64,000 nucleotides of DNA, taken from contig NZ_VMOA01000008.1 of NCBI RefSeq assembly GCF_020662345.1, forward strand, positions 1 to 64,000. The letters are read 5' to 3'. The stretch is from Methylobacterium sp. W2 (lineage in GTDB: Bacteria; Pseudomonadota; Alphaproteobacteria; Rhizobiales; Beijerinckiaceae). The translations under genes were made by a program, and so were the position numbers. Under the pieces are notes generated by a model. The model saw only the letters and a list, made by a program, of their open reading frames with translations. It did no database searches and was not told the origin of the DNA. This document shows, piece after piece, positions 38,609-47,608 of this stretch. How positions within the stretch are numbered: position 1 is the stretch's first letter; each line of letters opens with the position of its first letter.

Positions 38609-39778
38609 ATGAACCGGGAGTCGCGCTTCGTGCGCCACGCTGCTGCCAAGCCGAACCCAGATGCCGCCGAAGCCGCGATTCTCGGCGAGGGCGGACGCGT
38701 GGTCCTGAGCGGCCGCTGGACGGCGGATCAGGGCTCGTCCGTGGAGAAGGCCGCCGCGCAGATCGCGGGACGCACCGACGGCGCTCCGATCCTCGTCGAT
38801 CTCTCCAACGTGGCCCGCCTCGATACGCTCGGCGCCTGGGTGCTGGAGCGGACCCGCGGCGAGATCGAGGCGTCCGGCGGGAGTCTCGCCTATGCCGGCG
38901 CCTCGGCCGAGCACCGTATCCTGCTCGGCGAGATGAAGCTGCCCGACGACGGCTATGCCGGCAAGCCGAAACGCGGACGCCTCGTCGGCTTCCTGCACGA
39001 TCTCGGGGTCAGGGTCGTCGGCGCGAAATCGGACATGGTCAGCGGCCTCGCCTTCCTCGGCGAGGTGGTGACGGCCTGCATCCGCGTCGCCTCGCGGCCG
39101 AGCACCTTTCGCGGCACGGCCCTGGTCAACCAGCTCGAACAGGTCGCCTTCCGGGGCGTGCCGATCATCATGCTGATCTCGTTTCTCGTGGGCGGCATCG
39201 TCGCGCAGCAGGGCATCTTCCAGCTGCAGCGCTTCGGGGCGCAGAGCTTCGTCGTCAACCTGATCGGCCTGCTCATCCTCCGCGAACTCGGCGTCCTCCT
39301 TACCTCGATCATGGTGGCCGGGCGCTCGGGCTCGGCCTTTACCGCCGAGATCGGCTCCATGCGCATGCGCGAGGAGGTGGACGCCCTGCGGGTGATGGGC
39401 CTCGACCCCATCGAGATCCTCATCGTCCCGCGCATCCTCGCTTTGGTGATCGGCCTGCCGATCCTCGCCTTCCTCGCCTCGCTGGCGGCCCTCGCCGGAG
39501 GCGGCCTCACCGCCTCGCTCTACGGCGGCATGACCATCGACGCGTTCCTGGCCCGGCTCCAGGCGGCCGTGTCGTTCCACCATGTGGCGGTCGGCCTGAT
39601 CAAGGCGCCGTTCATGGCGCTGATCATCGGGATCATCGCCACGATCGAAGGTTTCGCGGTCGAAGGATCGGCGGAATCGCTCGGGCGTCACGTCACGGCC
39701 TCAGTCGTGAAGTCTATCTTCATGGTCATCGTACTGGATGGACTGTTCGCCGTGTTCTTCGCGGCCATCGATTTCTGA
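38609..39778 (+). CDS. mlaE: MlaE-type ABC permease with N-terminal STAS domain
   Basis: 389 residues. The N-terminal STAS domain (about 22-115, ILVDLSNVARLDTLGAW) corresponds to MlaB fused to the permease; the MlaE domain follows with GGIVAQQG, LRELGVLLTSIMVAGRSGSA near 228 and EIGSMRMREEVDALRVMG, which are family hallmarks. It forms the inner-membrane pore of the phospholipid transport system for outer-membrane asymmetry. mlaF follows six bases later. Confidence 0.95.
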   Translation: MNRESRFVRHAAAKPNPDAAEAAILGEGGRVVLSGRWTADQGSSVEKAAAQIAGRTDGAPILVDLSNVARLDTLGAWVLERTRGEIEASGGSLAYAGASAEHRILLGEMKLPDDGYAGKPKRGRLVGFLHDLGVRVVGAKSDMVSGLAFLGEVVTACIRVASRPSTFRGTALVNQLEQVAFRGVPIIMLISFLVGGIVAQQGIFQLQRFGAQSFVVNLIGLLILRELGVLLTSIMVAGRSGSAFTAEIGSMRMREEVDALRVMGLDPIEILIVPRILALVIGLPILAFLASLAALAGGGLTASLYGGMTIDAFLARLQAAVSFHHVAVGLIKAPFMALIIGIIATIEGFAVEGSAESLGRHVTASVVKSIFMVIVLDGLFAVFFAAIDF

Positions 39779-39783
39779 CGCCC

Positions 39784-40611
39784 GTGAATCACATGTCTTC
39801 GCCCCCCGCGCGGTTCGACAGCGCCCCAGCCCGCGACGTCATTATCGGCGTGCGCGATCTCGTGGTCGGCTTCGGCGACAAGATCGTGATGAAGGGCCTT
39901 AACCTCGACATCTATCGCGGCGAGATCCTCGGCTTCGTCGGTCCGTCCGGACAGGGCAAGTCGGTCCTCACCCGGACCATCCTCGGCCTCGTGCCGAAGC
40001 GCTCGGGCACGATCGAGGTGTTCGGCGAGGACGTCGACGCGATCACGATGGCCCGCCGTCGGCAGATCGAGCAGCGCTGGGGCGTGCTGTTCCAGCAGGG
40101 CGCCCTGTTCTCGGCGCTCACGGTCAAACAGAACATCCAGATGCCCATGCGCGAGCACCTGAACCTGTCCGAGCGCCTGCTCGACGAGTTCGCCCGCCTC
40201 AAGATCGAGATGGTGGGCCTGAAGCCCGATGCCGCCGACAAGCTCCCCTCGGAACTCTCGGGCGGCATGATCAAGCGCGCGGCTCTGGCCCGCTCGCTCG
40301 CCCTCGACCCCGAGATCCTGTTCCTCGACGAGCCGACCTCGGGGCTCGACCCGATCGGCGCAGGCGAGTTCGACGAATTGGTGGCGACGTTGAAGCAGAC
40401 ACTGGGCCTCACCGTCTTCATGGTGACCCACGACCTCGACAGTCTCTACACCGCCTGCGACCGCATCGCGGCGCTCGGCGACGGGCAGATCATCGCGCAG
40501 GGCCCGATCGAGGCCATGCTGGCGAGCGACCACCCCTGGCTGCGCTCCTACTTCCACGGCAAGCGCGCGCGGGCCATCGTCCCGCAGGGAGCCCGGCATG
40601 CAACCGCCTGA
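39784..40611 (+). CDS. mlaF: MlaF-type ABC transporter ATP-binding protein
   Basis: 275 residues. Walker A GPSGQGKS (53-60), Q-loop LFQQGALF, signature LSGGMIKRAALARSLALDPE, Walker B ILFLDEPTSGLD and the H-loop VTHD are all present. ATPase of the Mla complex. The start may be the GTG at 39784 or the ATG three codons later (39793); neither has a good ribosome site, which suggests coupling to mlaE. Confidence 0.95.
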   Translation: MNHMSSPPARFDSAPARDVIIGVRDLVVGFGDKIVMKGLNLDIYRGEILGFVGPSGQGKSVLTRTILGLVPKRSGTIEVFGEDVDAITMARRRQIEQRWGVLFQQGALFSALTVKQNIQMPMREHLNLSERLLDEFARLKIEMVGLKPDAADKLPSELSGGMIKRAALARSLALDPEILFLDEPTSGLDPIGAGEFDELVATLKQTLGLTVFMVTHDLDSLYTACDRIAALGDGQIIAQGPIEAMLASDHPWLRSYFHGKRARAIVPQGARHATA

Positions 40612-40755
40612 CGCTGTAGCGGTGATGCGAGCGCCGGTCGGTCGGACCGGAGCCTGTCTCATGCCGATCCGGGTTCGTGACCGCGACGGTCGCGGACACG
40701 CCACGCCCCCTTTATCGTTCAAGCCTGCCGTCCTCACACAATTCGCGGGCCGCTC

Positions 40756-40857
40756 GGGTCCCCTCTCCTGGAAGGAGAGGGACAGGGTGAGGTGTGCGAC
40801 CTCTCCGGAGATGGACCACACCTCACCCCCGCCCTCTCCTTCCAGGAGAGGGAGCCG
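40756..40857. repeat. 102-bp palindromic repeat, intergenic copy
   Basis: Order: hairpin CCTCTCCTGGAAGGAGAGG, then GGGTGAGGTGTG, a spacer, CACACCTCACCC, and a final hairpin CCTCTCCTTCCAGGAGAGG. It lies in the 488-bp gap between mlaF and the MCE gene; the remainder of that gap has no credible gene. Very close to the copy at 55312-55413 (same length, differences mainly in the spacer). Confidence 0.92.
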
Positions 40858-41099
40858 CGTTGTGCTCTACGCCGACTCGTCCGAACCTTCGGAAGGGCCT
40901 TTGAGTGGACCGGTCTGTCCAGGAGGGTTTCCCGAGAGGGAATACGCGCCGAGCCGATCGGCCGGCATGCCTCTCATCCAACCCGCGCGGCGCCTGACCG
41001 GCGTCGAACGCCACATCGCGCAGCGATCGATCGGGCCTCGCGCACCACGTGCGTCCCCGCACCGCACTCGCCCCGCCACGCCGAGGTATCGCTGATCCA

Positions 41100-42182
41100 A
41101 TGGAGACTCGTGCGAACTACGCCCTCGTCGGCGCCTTCACTCTCGCGGTCGTCGTGGCCGCCTTCGGCTTCGTGTTCTGGCTCCAGGGCGGATCGCGCAG
41201 CCAGGAACGGCAGGGCGTGCGCATCGTCTTCTCCGGCAGCGTCGGCGGCCTCGCCAAGGGCTCCACCGTGGCCTTCAACGGCATCAAGGTCGGCGAGGTG
41301 ATGGACGTGCGCCTGCTGCCGCAGGATCCGCGCCGCGTCGTCGCCATGGTGGAGGTGGACCGGACCACGCCCCTGCGCGCCGACACCCGCGCCCGCCTCG
41401 ATTCGGCGATGCTCACCGGCGTCTCGACGATCTCGCTCTCCGGCGGCAACGCCGATGCCCCGGCCCTGACGCCCGGCTCCGGCGACCAGACCCCGACCAT
41501 CTTTGCCGACAGTTCCGACATCCAGGACATGATGACGGCGGCCAAGCAGATCGCCCAGCGCGCCGACGACATGCTCCAGCGCCTCGACAAGCTGGTGGCC
41601 GGCAACGAGGGCGCCATCACCCGCACCCTCGCCAATGTGGAATCGTTCTCCAAGACCCTCAACGATGCGGGCCCCGCCGTGAGTTCGCTGGTGAAGGCCA
41701 TCGACGGACAGAAGCTCAACCGCGTCATCGACAATGCCGAGCGCTTCTCGGCAGCGCTCAGCACGGCCAGTCCCGACGTCGAAGGCGCGGTCAAGGATGC
41801 GCGCTCGCTGGCGGGCAAGCTCAACGCCTCGGCCGACCGGGTGGACAACGTGCTGAAGGGTGCCGAGAGCTTCCTCGGCTCCGCCTCCGGCCAGACCGGC
41901 AGCAGCACCTTCGCCGAGGTGCGCGACGCGGCCATCTCGGTGCGCGACGCCGGCAAGGCCTTCCGCACGCTCTCCGAGAACCTCGACAAGCGCACCTCCA
42001 CCATCGCATCGAGCTTCAGCAAGCTCAGCGGGACCGGACGACGCGAGGTCGAGGCCCTGTCCTCGGATGGCCAGCGCACTCTCAACACCCTGAACCGGAC
42101 GGTGAAGAGCCTCGAACGCGATCCCTCCCAGGTCATCTTCGGCGGCAAGCCATCGTTGCCGGAATACAACGGTGGTCGCTGA
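41100..42182 (+). CDS. mlaD: MlaD-like MCE-domain protein
   Basis: 360 residues from the ATG at 41100 (METRANYALVGAFTLAVVVA). One N-terminal membrane span (about 8-28) precedes the MCE domain (about 37-115, GSVGGLAKGSTVAFNGIKVGE). The rest is a long helical region (about 140-345), as in MCE proteins whose helices form a barrel or tunnel. It is the lipid-binding subunit that spans the periplasm with the MlaEF complex. The longest open frame starts 17 codons earlier but lacks a ribosome site. Confidence 0.93.
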   Translation: METRANYALVGAFTLAVVVAAFGFVFWLQGGSRSQERQGVRIVFSGSVGGLAKGSTVAFNGIKVGEVMDVRLLPQDPRRVVAMVEVDRTTPLRADTRARLDSAMLTGVSTISLSGGNADAPALTPGSGDQTPTIFADSSDIQDMMTAAKQIAQRADDMLQRLDKLVAGNEGAITRTLANVESFSKTLNDAGPAVSSLVKAIDGQKLNRVIDNAERFSAALSTASPDVEGAVKDARSLAGKLNASADRVDNVLKGAESFLGSASGQTGSSTFAEVRDAAISVRDAGKAFRTLSENLDKRTSTIASSFSKLSGTGRREVEALSSDGQRTLNTLNRTVKSLERDPSQVIFGGKPSLPEYNGGR

Positions 42183-42291
42183 ACCCGGCGCTGTCCGGCT
42201 TCATGTGTTCGACATCACGGCACGGAAACCGCTTTGCGGTAGTTTACGGTTGAGCTTCCTGCCGCACTGCACAGGTTTCCAGGCCCTTCGG

Positions 42292-42870
42292 ATGACGTTT
42301 CGCTCGCATGCCCTCGCGCTCGCCTGCCTGTCCGCCCTGCTCGGCGGTTGCGGCGGCGGCGCGCCCATGACCTTCGACCTTGCCGCCCTGCCGAGTTCCG
42401 GCCGGCCGAGCGCGGCGGCACGGTCGATTTCGGTGGCGGAGCCGGTGGGTCTGCAGCCCTTCGAGCAGGATCGCATCATCGTGCGTCAGGCCGGGGGCGC
42501 CCTGTCGTTCCTCGGCGGCGGCCAATGGGCCGACCGCCTGCCGCGCCTGGTCCAGACGCGGCTGATCCAGAGTCTCGAAAATTCCGGGCGCCTGAAATCG
42601 GTGAGCCGTCCGGGCGACAAGATCGTCGCCGATTACGCGCTCATCAGCGAGATCCGCGCCTTCGACATCGCCTCGAACTCGGGCGAAGCCGTGGTGGACG
42701 TCTCGGCCAAGCTCATCGCCGACGGCACCGGCAAGGTGGTCGCCGCCCGCATCTTCACCGCGCGGGTGCCCGTGGCCAAGATCGAGGCGGGCAGCGCCGC
42801 GGTCGGTCTCGACGCCGCCCTCAGCATCGTGCTCGCCGACATGGTCCGCTGGGTGAATTCCGGGCATTGA
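42292..42870 (+). CDS. ABC-type transport auxiliary lipoprotein
   Basis: 192 residues from the ATG at 42292. The signal peptide ends in a lipobox LLGGC (Cys20), so it is a lipoprotein. The body fits the ABC_trans_aux family (PqiC/LptE-like): ISVAEPVGLQPFEQDRIIVR near 48-67, then the strand-rich domain. These lipoproteins bridge MCE complexes to the outer membrane. The gene closes the Mla operon. Confidence 0.9.
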   Translation: MTFRSHALALACLSALLGGCGGGAPMTFDLAALPSSGRPSAAARSISVAEPVGLQPFEQDRIIVRQAGGALSFLGGGQWADRLPRLVQTRLIQSLENSGRLKSVSRPGDKIVADYALISEIRAFDIASNSGEAVVDVSAKLIADGTGKVVAARIFTARVPVAKIEAGSAAVGLDAALSIVLADMVRWVNSGH

Positions 42871-42895
42871 GCCCGGGGAGGAGCGCGTCGCGCGC

Positions 42896-43525
42896 TCACT
42901 CCATCACGGCGGCCTTCATGATCACCACCATGATCGCCTTGGCCGGCTCGGTGCCGACGCAGCGCACCGTGTGCGGCCTGTCGCAACGGTAGCGCAACGT
43001 CTCGCCCACCCGCGCCCGCTGGAACGTGCCGGCCACTTCCACTTCGAGGACGCCCTCGGTGACGGTGAGGGATTCCACCGAGCCGCGCTGGTGCGGATCG
43101 GAATCAAGCACGCCGCCGGGATCGGCCGTAACCTCGTACCATTGCAGCCATTCCACCGTCTTGATCCAGCCGACGATGGCGAGGCGGATCTTGCCGTCGT
43201 CCGAGAGCAGGATCGGCGTGTCGGCGCGGGAGGTCTTCTCGATGAAGGGCTCCTCGTCACTGGTGGCCAGCACCCGCTCGATGGACACGTCGAGGGCCTG
43301 GCTCAGGCGCCAGATCGTCGCCAGGGTCGGGTTGGTCTCGTTGCGCTCGATCTGGCTGATGATCGATTTCGCGACGCCGGACTGCTCGGCGAGTTCGGAG
43401 AGCGAGAGGTTGTAGGCCTTGCGCAGCCGCTGGATGGTCTTGCCGAGCTGGCCCGAGAGAACCTGTGCCCCGCTCAGGATGTCCCGCTGCCGCCCCCGTT
43501 CGGGCGTCGTCGCCTGATCTTGCAT
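42896..43525 (-). CDS. XRE-family regulator with cupin sensor domain
   Basis: 209 residues. The HTH lies at about 30-84 (LRKAYNLSLSELAEQSGVAK, then IISQIERNETNPTLATIWRL); the C-terminal cupin (about 135-205) shows GSVESLTVTEGVLEVEVAG and RYRCDRPHTVRCVG. The family includes PuuR- and SutR-like sensors of small metabolites. It stands upstream of thiD on the same strand, but the ThiD start is internal to another unit, so its target is uncertain. Confidence 0.9.
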   Translation of the reverse strand: MQDQATTPERGRQRDILSGAQVLSGQLGKTIQRLRKAYNLSLSELAEQSGVAKSIISQIERNETNPTLATIWRLSQALDVSIERVLATSDEEPFIEKTSRADTPILLSDDGKIRLAIVGWIKTVEWLQWYEVTADPGGVLDSDPHQRGSVESLTVTEGVLEVEVAGTFQRARVGETLRYRCDRPHTVRCVGTEPAKAIMVVIMKAAVME

Positions 43526-43631
43526 TGTCCGAGAACCTATCGCGCCGTTCCGTACATCGAACGATCGTGCGGTACTTCAAACGCAATCAAGCATCCGATG
43601 CAAGGCGAGGCGCGCCAACTTCTCCGTCGTC

Positions 43632-44438
43632 TCAGTGCCAAAGGGCGTGGAAATGATGGACCGGCCCGTGTCCTCGCCCCACGCTCACGGAACCGGATGC
43701 GGCGATGGCGGCGGTGACGTAGCGTTTGGCCTGGGCGACCGCCTCCGTCAGGGGCAGGCCGCGTGCCAGGCCCGCCGCCACGGCCGAGGACAGGGTGCAG
43801 CCGGTGCCGTGCGTGTTGCGGGTCTCGACGCGGGCCGACGCGAAGCGCCGCAGCGTCCCGTCGGCACTCATGAGGTGGTCGACGCTCTCGGTGCCCTCGG
43901 CATGACCGCCCTTGATGAGGACGGCGCGGGCGCCCATTGCCAGGAGCTTGCGCCCCTGCACCACGGCCTCGTTCTCGCTCTTCGCCACGGGGGCCTCGAT
44001 CAGGGTGGCGGCCTCGGGAAGGTTCGGCGTCACCAGATCGGCCAGGGGCAGGAGGTGGCGGCGCATGGCCTCCACCGCCTCGTCCGAGATGAGGCGGTCG
44101 CCGCTCGTGGCCACCATGACTGGGTCGAGGACGATCGGGATGCGGGAGGCGTGGCGGCTGAGCCCGGCGGCCACCGCCTCGATCACCGCGGGCTTCGACA
44201 GCATGCCGATCTTCACCGCCTTGACGGCGAGATCGGAGAACACGCTGTCGATCTGGGCGGCGATGAACTCGGCGGGCACGTCGTGAATGGCCTGGACGCC
44301 CAGGGTGTTCTGCGCCGTGAGCGCGGTGATGACACTGGCGCCGTAGACCTTGAGGGCCGCGAAGGTCTTCAGGTCGGCCTGGATACCGGCGCCGCCGCTG
44401 GAATCGGAGCCCGCTATGGTGACGGCGATGGGTGTCAT
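43632..44438 (-). CDS. thiD: Hydroxymethylpyrimidine/phosphomethylpyrimidine kinase
   Basis: 268 residues. ThiD phosphorylates HMP and HMP-P in thiamine synthesis. Motifs: [20 protein letters not shown] at the start, [14 protein letters not shown] near 103, LVTPNLPEA near 134 and the anion hole [14 protein letters not shown] near 208. The gene is 129 nt downstream of thiE on the same strand and probably shares its transcript. Confidence 0.96.
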   Translation of the reverse strand: MTPIAVTIAGSDSSGGAGIQADLKTFAALKVYGASVITALTAQNTLGVQAIHDVPAEFIAAQIDSVFSDLAVKAVKIGMLSKPAVIEAVAAGLSRHASRIPIVLDPVMVATSGDRLISDEAVEAMRRHLLPLADLVTPNLPEAATLIEAPVAKSENEAVVQGRKLLAMGARAVLIKGGHAEGTESVDHLMSADGTLRRFASARVETRNTHGTGCTLSSAVAAGLARGLPLTEAVAQAKRYVTAAIAASGSVSVGRGHGPVHHFHALWH

Positions 44439-44567
44439 GGCGTGTCTCGTCCCTTGCGTTGCGGCAACCCTAAACCATCGTCCGGAACGAGGAAATCCGG
44501 CCCCAATGAAAATGATTTTAGAACAGGGACTTAGAGAATTTCACCGGCGACCCGCTTAGGCCGGGGC

Positions 44568-45278
44568 CTATCGACCCGCGCCCCTCGCCGTGAGGGCCGA
44601 ATCCACCCGGAAGCGCAGGTCCCTGGCGCGGGCCTCCACCTCTTCGGCGGAAAACAGCGCAGAGATCAGGGCGATGCCGTCGGCCCCCGCCGCGATGACG
44701 GACGCGGCGTTGCTGCCGTCGATCCCGGCGATCGCCCCCACGGGAAAGCCGGTGCCTCGGGCGAGGCGCGCCCGGAAGGCGATGCGCGTGAACCCGTCGA
44801 GCCCCACGGGTGGGTCGGGATTGTCCTTGCTGGTGGTGGCGAACACGCCGCCGATGCAGGCATAATCCACGGGCAGGCGATAGAGTTCGTCCGCCTGGGC
44901 CGCGGTTTTCAGGGTCAGGCCGATGATGGAGCGTGGGCCGAGAATGCGCCGCGCCTCCGCCGGGTGCAGGTCCGACTGGCCGAGATGCACGCCCTCGGCC
45001 TCGGCCGCCAAGGCGAGATCGCAGCGGTCGTTGACGAGGAGCGGCACCCCGGTGCCCGTAATGGCCGCACGGATGGCGCGGATGCGTTCCAGGGCCTCGC
45101 GCGCGTTCTCGATGGACTTTTCGCGGTATTGAAGCAGGGTGCACCCGCCCGCTACGGCCTCGGCCGCCATCTCGGCGAGGTCGGCGCCGTCATCGCCGCA
45201 GACGTCCACGTCGAGGATGCCGTAGAGCCTCACGTCGACCGGCACGGTCGAGCCCAAGGCGGTGTCGCGTCCGATCAC
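44568..45278 (-). CDS. thiE: Thiamine phosphate synthase
   Basis: 236 residues. The start is a GTG at 45278 with a strong GGAGGA five bases upstream; the open frame continues 139 codons further but is a shadow. Family motifs: LLQYREKS, LLVNDRCDLALAAEAEGVHL and GQSDLHPAEARRILG, IGGVFATTSKDNPDPPVGLD and the final glycine-rich VIAAGADGIALI. It joins HMP-PP and thiazole phosphate to give thiamine phosphate. No thiC, thiG or thiO is here. A TPP riboswitch is not visible in the leader. Confidence 0.94.
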   Translation of the reverse strand: MIGRDTALGSTVPVDVRLYGILDVDVCGDDGADLAEMAAEAVAGGCTLLQYREKSIENAREALERIRAIRAAITGTGVPLLVNDRCDLALAAEAEGVHLGQSDLHPAEARRILGPRSIIGLTLKTAAQADELYRLPVDYACIGGVFATTSKDNPDPPVGLDGFTRIAFRARLARGTGFPVGAIAGIDGSNAASVIAAGADGIALISALFSAEEVEARARDLRFRVDSALTARGAGR

Positions 45279-45324
45279 GTCGTTCCTCCGATGAGCCGCA
45301 GCGCCCAGGTTCGAGCGGCGGCAT

Positions 45325-45387
45325 CCTAAGCAGGTTTCGCAGAAGTGGCCCCCGGTTCTGCGATAAAAATCTGCGACACAGCTTAGG
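45325..45387. repeat. Nested inverted repeats upstream of thiE
   Basis: Outer arms CCTAAGC (45325-45331) and GCTTAGG (45381-45387), inner arms TCGCAGAA (45337-45344) and TTCTGCGA (45356-45363), plus a second partial copy, CTGCGA, just outside the inner stem. It lies 47-109 bases from the thiE start and about 100 from the acetyltransferase start. It could be a regulator site or an mRNA structure. It does not fit the TPP riboswitch core. Confidence 0.6.
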
Positions 45388-45484
45388 CGGGCGGCAGTGT
45401 CACGGGAAGCCGATCCGCGCCGCCTCGCTTGCCGGCTCTGCCCCGTCGGCCTACTCCCCGCATCGACGAAGCACGGAGACTGGC

Positions 45485-46057
45485 ATGACCACCGAAGCCG
45501 GGCGCACGCCGAAGCAGAAGATGATCGCGGGGGACCTCTATCACCCCGACGACGCGGAACTCGGTGCCGACCTGCGCGCCTGCCAGGTCTGGCTCGCGCG
45601 CTACAATGCCATGCTCGGGCGCCCCGCCGACGAGCGCCGGGTTCTCCTACGCGAAATTTTTGCGGGGGTCGGCGACGGGGCGGTGATCCGGCCACCGTTC
45701 CATTGCGATTACGGCTTCAACATCAGCATCGGCGCCCACGTTTTCCTGAACTTCAACTGCATCATCCTCGATTGCACCACGGTGACGATCGGCGACCGGA
45801 CGCAGATCGGGCCGGGCGTCCAGATCCTCACGGCGGACCATCCCCGCGAGGCGGAGGCGCGCGAGGCCGGGCTGGAATTCGCGCGGCCCATCGCCATCGG
45901 CCGCAACGTCTGGATCGGCGGCGGCGCGCTGATCCTGCCCGGCGTCACGGTGGGCGACCATGCGATCATCGGGGCCGGCGCCGTCGTCACCCGCGACGTG
46001 GCGCCCGGCGCCACGGTCGTCGGCAACCCGGCCCGGCCGGTGCCCGCCAGGGCGTGA
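45485..46057 (+). CDS. Maltose O-acetyltransferase-like hexapeptide enzyme
   Basis: 190 residues, Maa/LacA/NodL type. The N-terminal helical domain TPKQKMIAGDLYHPDDAEL is the family's Mac domain. The left-handed beta helix follows, with catalytic His119 in LTADHPRE and the C-terminal VWIGGGALILPGVTVGDHAI repeats. It acetylates sugar hydroxyls with acetyl-CoA. The substrate is unknown. The start is clear: MTTEAG follows GGAGACTGGC. Confidence 0.9.
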   Translation: MTTEAGRTPKQKMIAGDLYHPDDAELGADLRACQVWLARYNAMLGRPADERRVLLREIFAGVGDGAVIRPPFHCDYGFNISIGAHVFLNFNCIILDCTTVTIGDRTQIGPGVQILTADHPREAEAREAGLEFARPIAIGRNVWIGGGALILPGVTVGDHAIIGAGAVVTRDVAPGATVVGNPARPVPARA

Positions 46058-46140
46058 GGCGACGCGTGCACCCTGTCGCGCGTTGATTCCGGCACGCAAT
46101 CTGCCATGACGGCCCATTCGCGGACCGGGGAGTCGAACAG

Positions 46141-47142
46141 GTGACGAGGGCGCAGGACGGGTTTGCGGTGGAGGCGACCGGTGCGCTTCCCAATCCGTCG
46201 GCGGTCGGGCTCGTCGCCGTCATCGTCGCGGCGACGGACGGCGAACCGCGCGCCCTCACGGTGCGGGTCCCGGGCCAGGCCACGGGCCGCGAGACCGGGT
46301 TGCCGGCAGGCCCCCTCGTTCCGGAGCACCCGACCCTGGAGCGCGGCCTGCGCGCCTGGGTGGAACGCCAGACGCAGCAGCGCCTCGGCTATGTGGAGCA
46401 GCTCTACACCTTCGGCGACCGCGACCGGCAGGGCGACGATTCGGGCGGCCTCCACTCCCTGTCCGTGGCCTACCTCGCCCTCGTGCGCGAGATGCGCTCG
46501 GCCGCCCTCCCCGACGCGTCGTGGCACAATTGGTATGCCTTTCTGCCCTGGGAGGATTGGCGCGCGGGCCGGCCGGAGACCCTGGACGGCATTGAGGCCA
46601 AGCTCCTGGCCTGGGCCGCCGGGGCGGTGGATTCCAAGATCAGGCGCCGGCGGGAAGACAGGCTCGGCCTGACTTTCGGCATCGGCGGCGGGGCCTGGAA
46701 CGAGGAGCGCGTGCTTGAACGCTACGAACTCCTGTTCGAGGCCGGGCTGATCCCTGAAGCACAGGGGCAGGCCGGCGAGGCACACGCCACGGATATCGCC
46801 ACGACGGGGCGCCCCATGACCTTCGACCACCGCCGGGTGCTCGCCACGGCGATCGGCCGGCTGCGCGGGAAGATCAAGTATCGCCCCGTGGTGTTCGAGC
46901 TGATGCCGCCGACCTTCACACTGTTCCAGTTGCAGCGCACGGTGGAAGCCCTGTCGGGCGCCAATCTCCACAAGCAGAATTTCCGCCGCCTCGTGGCGCA
47001 GCAGGGACTGGTGGAGGAGACCGACGAAGTCACCAGCGGCGCCGCCGGCCGGCCCGCCCGCCTCGTCCGTTTCCGCCGGGAAGTGCTGTTGGAGCGCCCG
47101 GCGCCGGGGTTCCGGCTGACCCCGTCGCGGCGGTCGTCCTGA
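46141..47142 (+). CDS. nadQ: NadQ-like regulator of NAD biosynthesis
   Basis: 333 residues, COG4111-like: an N-terminal Nudix-like domain plus a C-terminal winged helix (PPTFTLFQLQRTVEAL and KQNFRRLVAQQGLVEETDEV) as in NrtR. The Nudix box is degenerate (WVERQTQQRLG in place of REl.EEtG), so it is a sensor rather than a hydrolase. Alphaproteobacterial NadQ represses nadABC; the nadABC operon starts 1.5 kb downstream, behind two palindromes. The start GTG follows GGGGAG at modest spacing. The name is inferred from family and context. Confidence 0.8.
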   Translation: MTRAQDGFAVEATGALPNPSAVGLVAVIVAATDGEPRALTVRVPGQATGRETGLPAGPLVPEHPTLERGLRAWVERQTQQRLGYVEQLYTFGDRDRQGDDSGGLHSLSVAYLALVREMRSAALPDASWHNWYAFLPWEDWRAGRPETLDGIEAKLLAWAAGAVDSKIRRRREDRLGLTFGIGGGAWNEERVLERYELLFEAGLIPEAQGQAGEAHATDIATTGRPMTFDHRRVLATAIGRLRGKIKYRPVVFELMPPTFTLFQLQRTVEALSGANLHKQNFRRLVAQQGLVEETDEVTSGAAGRPARLVRFRREVLLERPAPGFRLTPSRRSS

Positions 47143-47187
47143 CGCATCGCGTTTCGGCCTCGGCGATGCGGCAATGGCCCGCCGGGC

Positions 47188-47532
47188 CTACATCGTGGCC
47201 AGGATCGATTCCAGCAGGCTGCGGCTCTCAGCCAGTTCGGTGATGCGCTCGTCCACCTGCTCGATGTGTCGGCGCAACGTCTGCCGAAGCTCGTCGCAGG
47301 GTTCGAATGCGCCGCGCCCGGCGAGCGCGCAGGGCAGGAAGTTGCGGATGACCGGCAACGTCATCCCGGCCGCCCCGAGCGTCCTCATCCGCCGGACAAT
47401 GTCCTCGTCGAGCGGCGTGTAATCGCGATACCCGGCGCCGGTGCGCTCCGGCGCGAGCAGCCCCTCCCCTTCGTAATAGCGCAGCATGCGCACGCTGACG
47501 CCCGTGCGCTTCGATAGCGTCCCGATCCGCAT
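47188..47532 (-). CDS. MerR-family transcriptional regulator
   Basis: 114 residues, a short MerR protein. The winged HTH is MRIGTLSKRTGVSVRMLRYY through to about residue 70, followed by a coiled-coil helix. There is one Cys pair (CALAG..FEPCDEL); in thiol- or metal-sensing MerR members such residues matter, but the spacing is not diagnostic. It is divergent from the class IV aminotransferase, 76 bp apart, the usual arrangement for a regulator and its target. Confidence 0.9.
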   Translation of the reverse strand: MRIGTLSKRTGVSVRMLRYYEGEGLLAPERTGAGYRDYTPLDEDIVRRMRTLGAAGMTLPVIRNFLPCALAGRGAFEPCDELRQTLRRHIEQVDERITELAESRSLLESILATM

Positions 47533-47538
47533 CGGCCG

Positions 47539-47568
47539 TTGACCCTAACAGTGCTGTCACGGATTAAG
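47539..47568 (+). promoter_or_regulatory. Candidate MerR-controlled promoter
   Basis: TTGACC at 47539-47544 and ATTAAG at 47563-47568, with an 18-nt spacer holding the near-palindrome CAGTGCTG. MerR-family promoters typically have long spacers with a central dyad. It is 40 bp before the aminotransferase start. Confidence 0.35.
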
Positions 47569-47608
47569 GCTGACGCTCTTCGATGGAAACCAGTCGAGAG
47601 CGTGTTTC

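Noticed and set aside
45279..45484. TPP riboswitch upstream of thiE
   Set aside because: The conserved CTGAGA and ACCTGA-type cores are not present on the transcribed strand.
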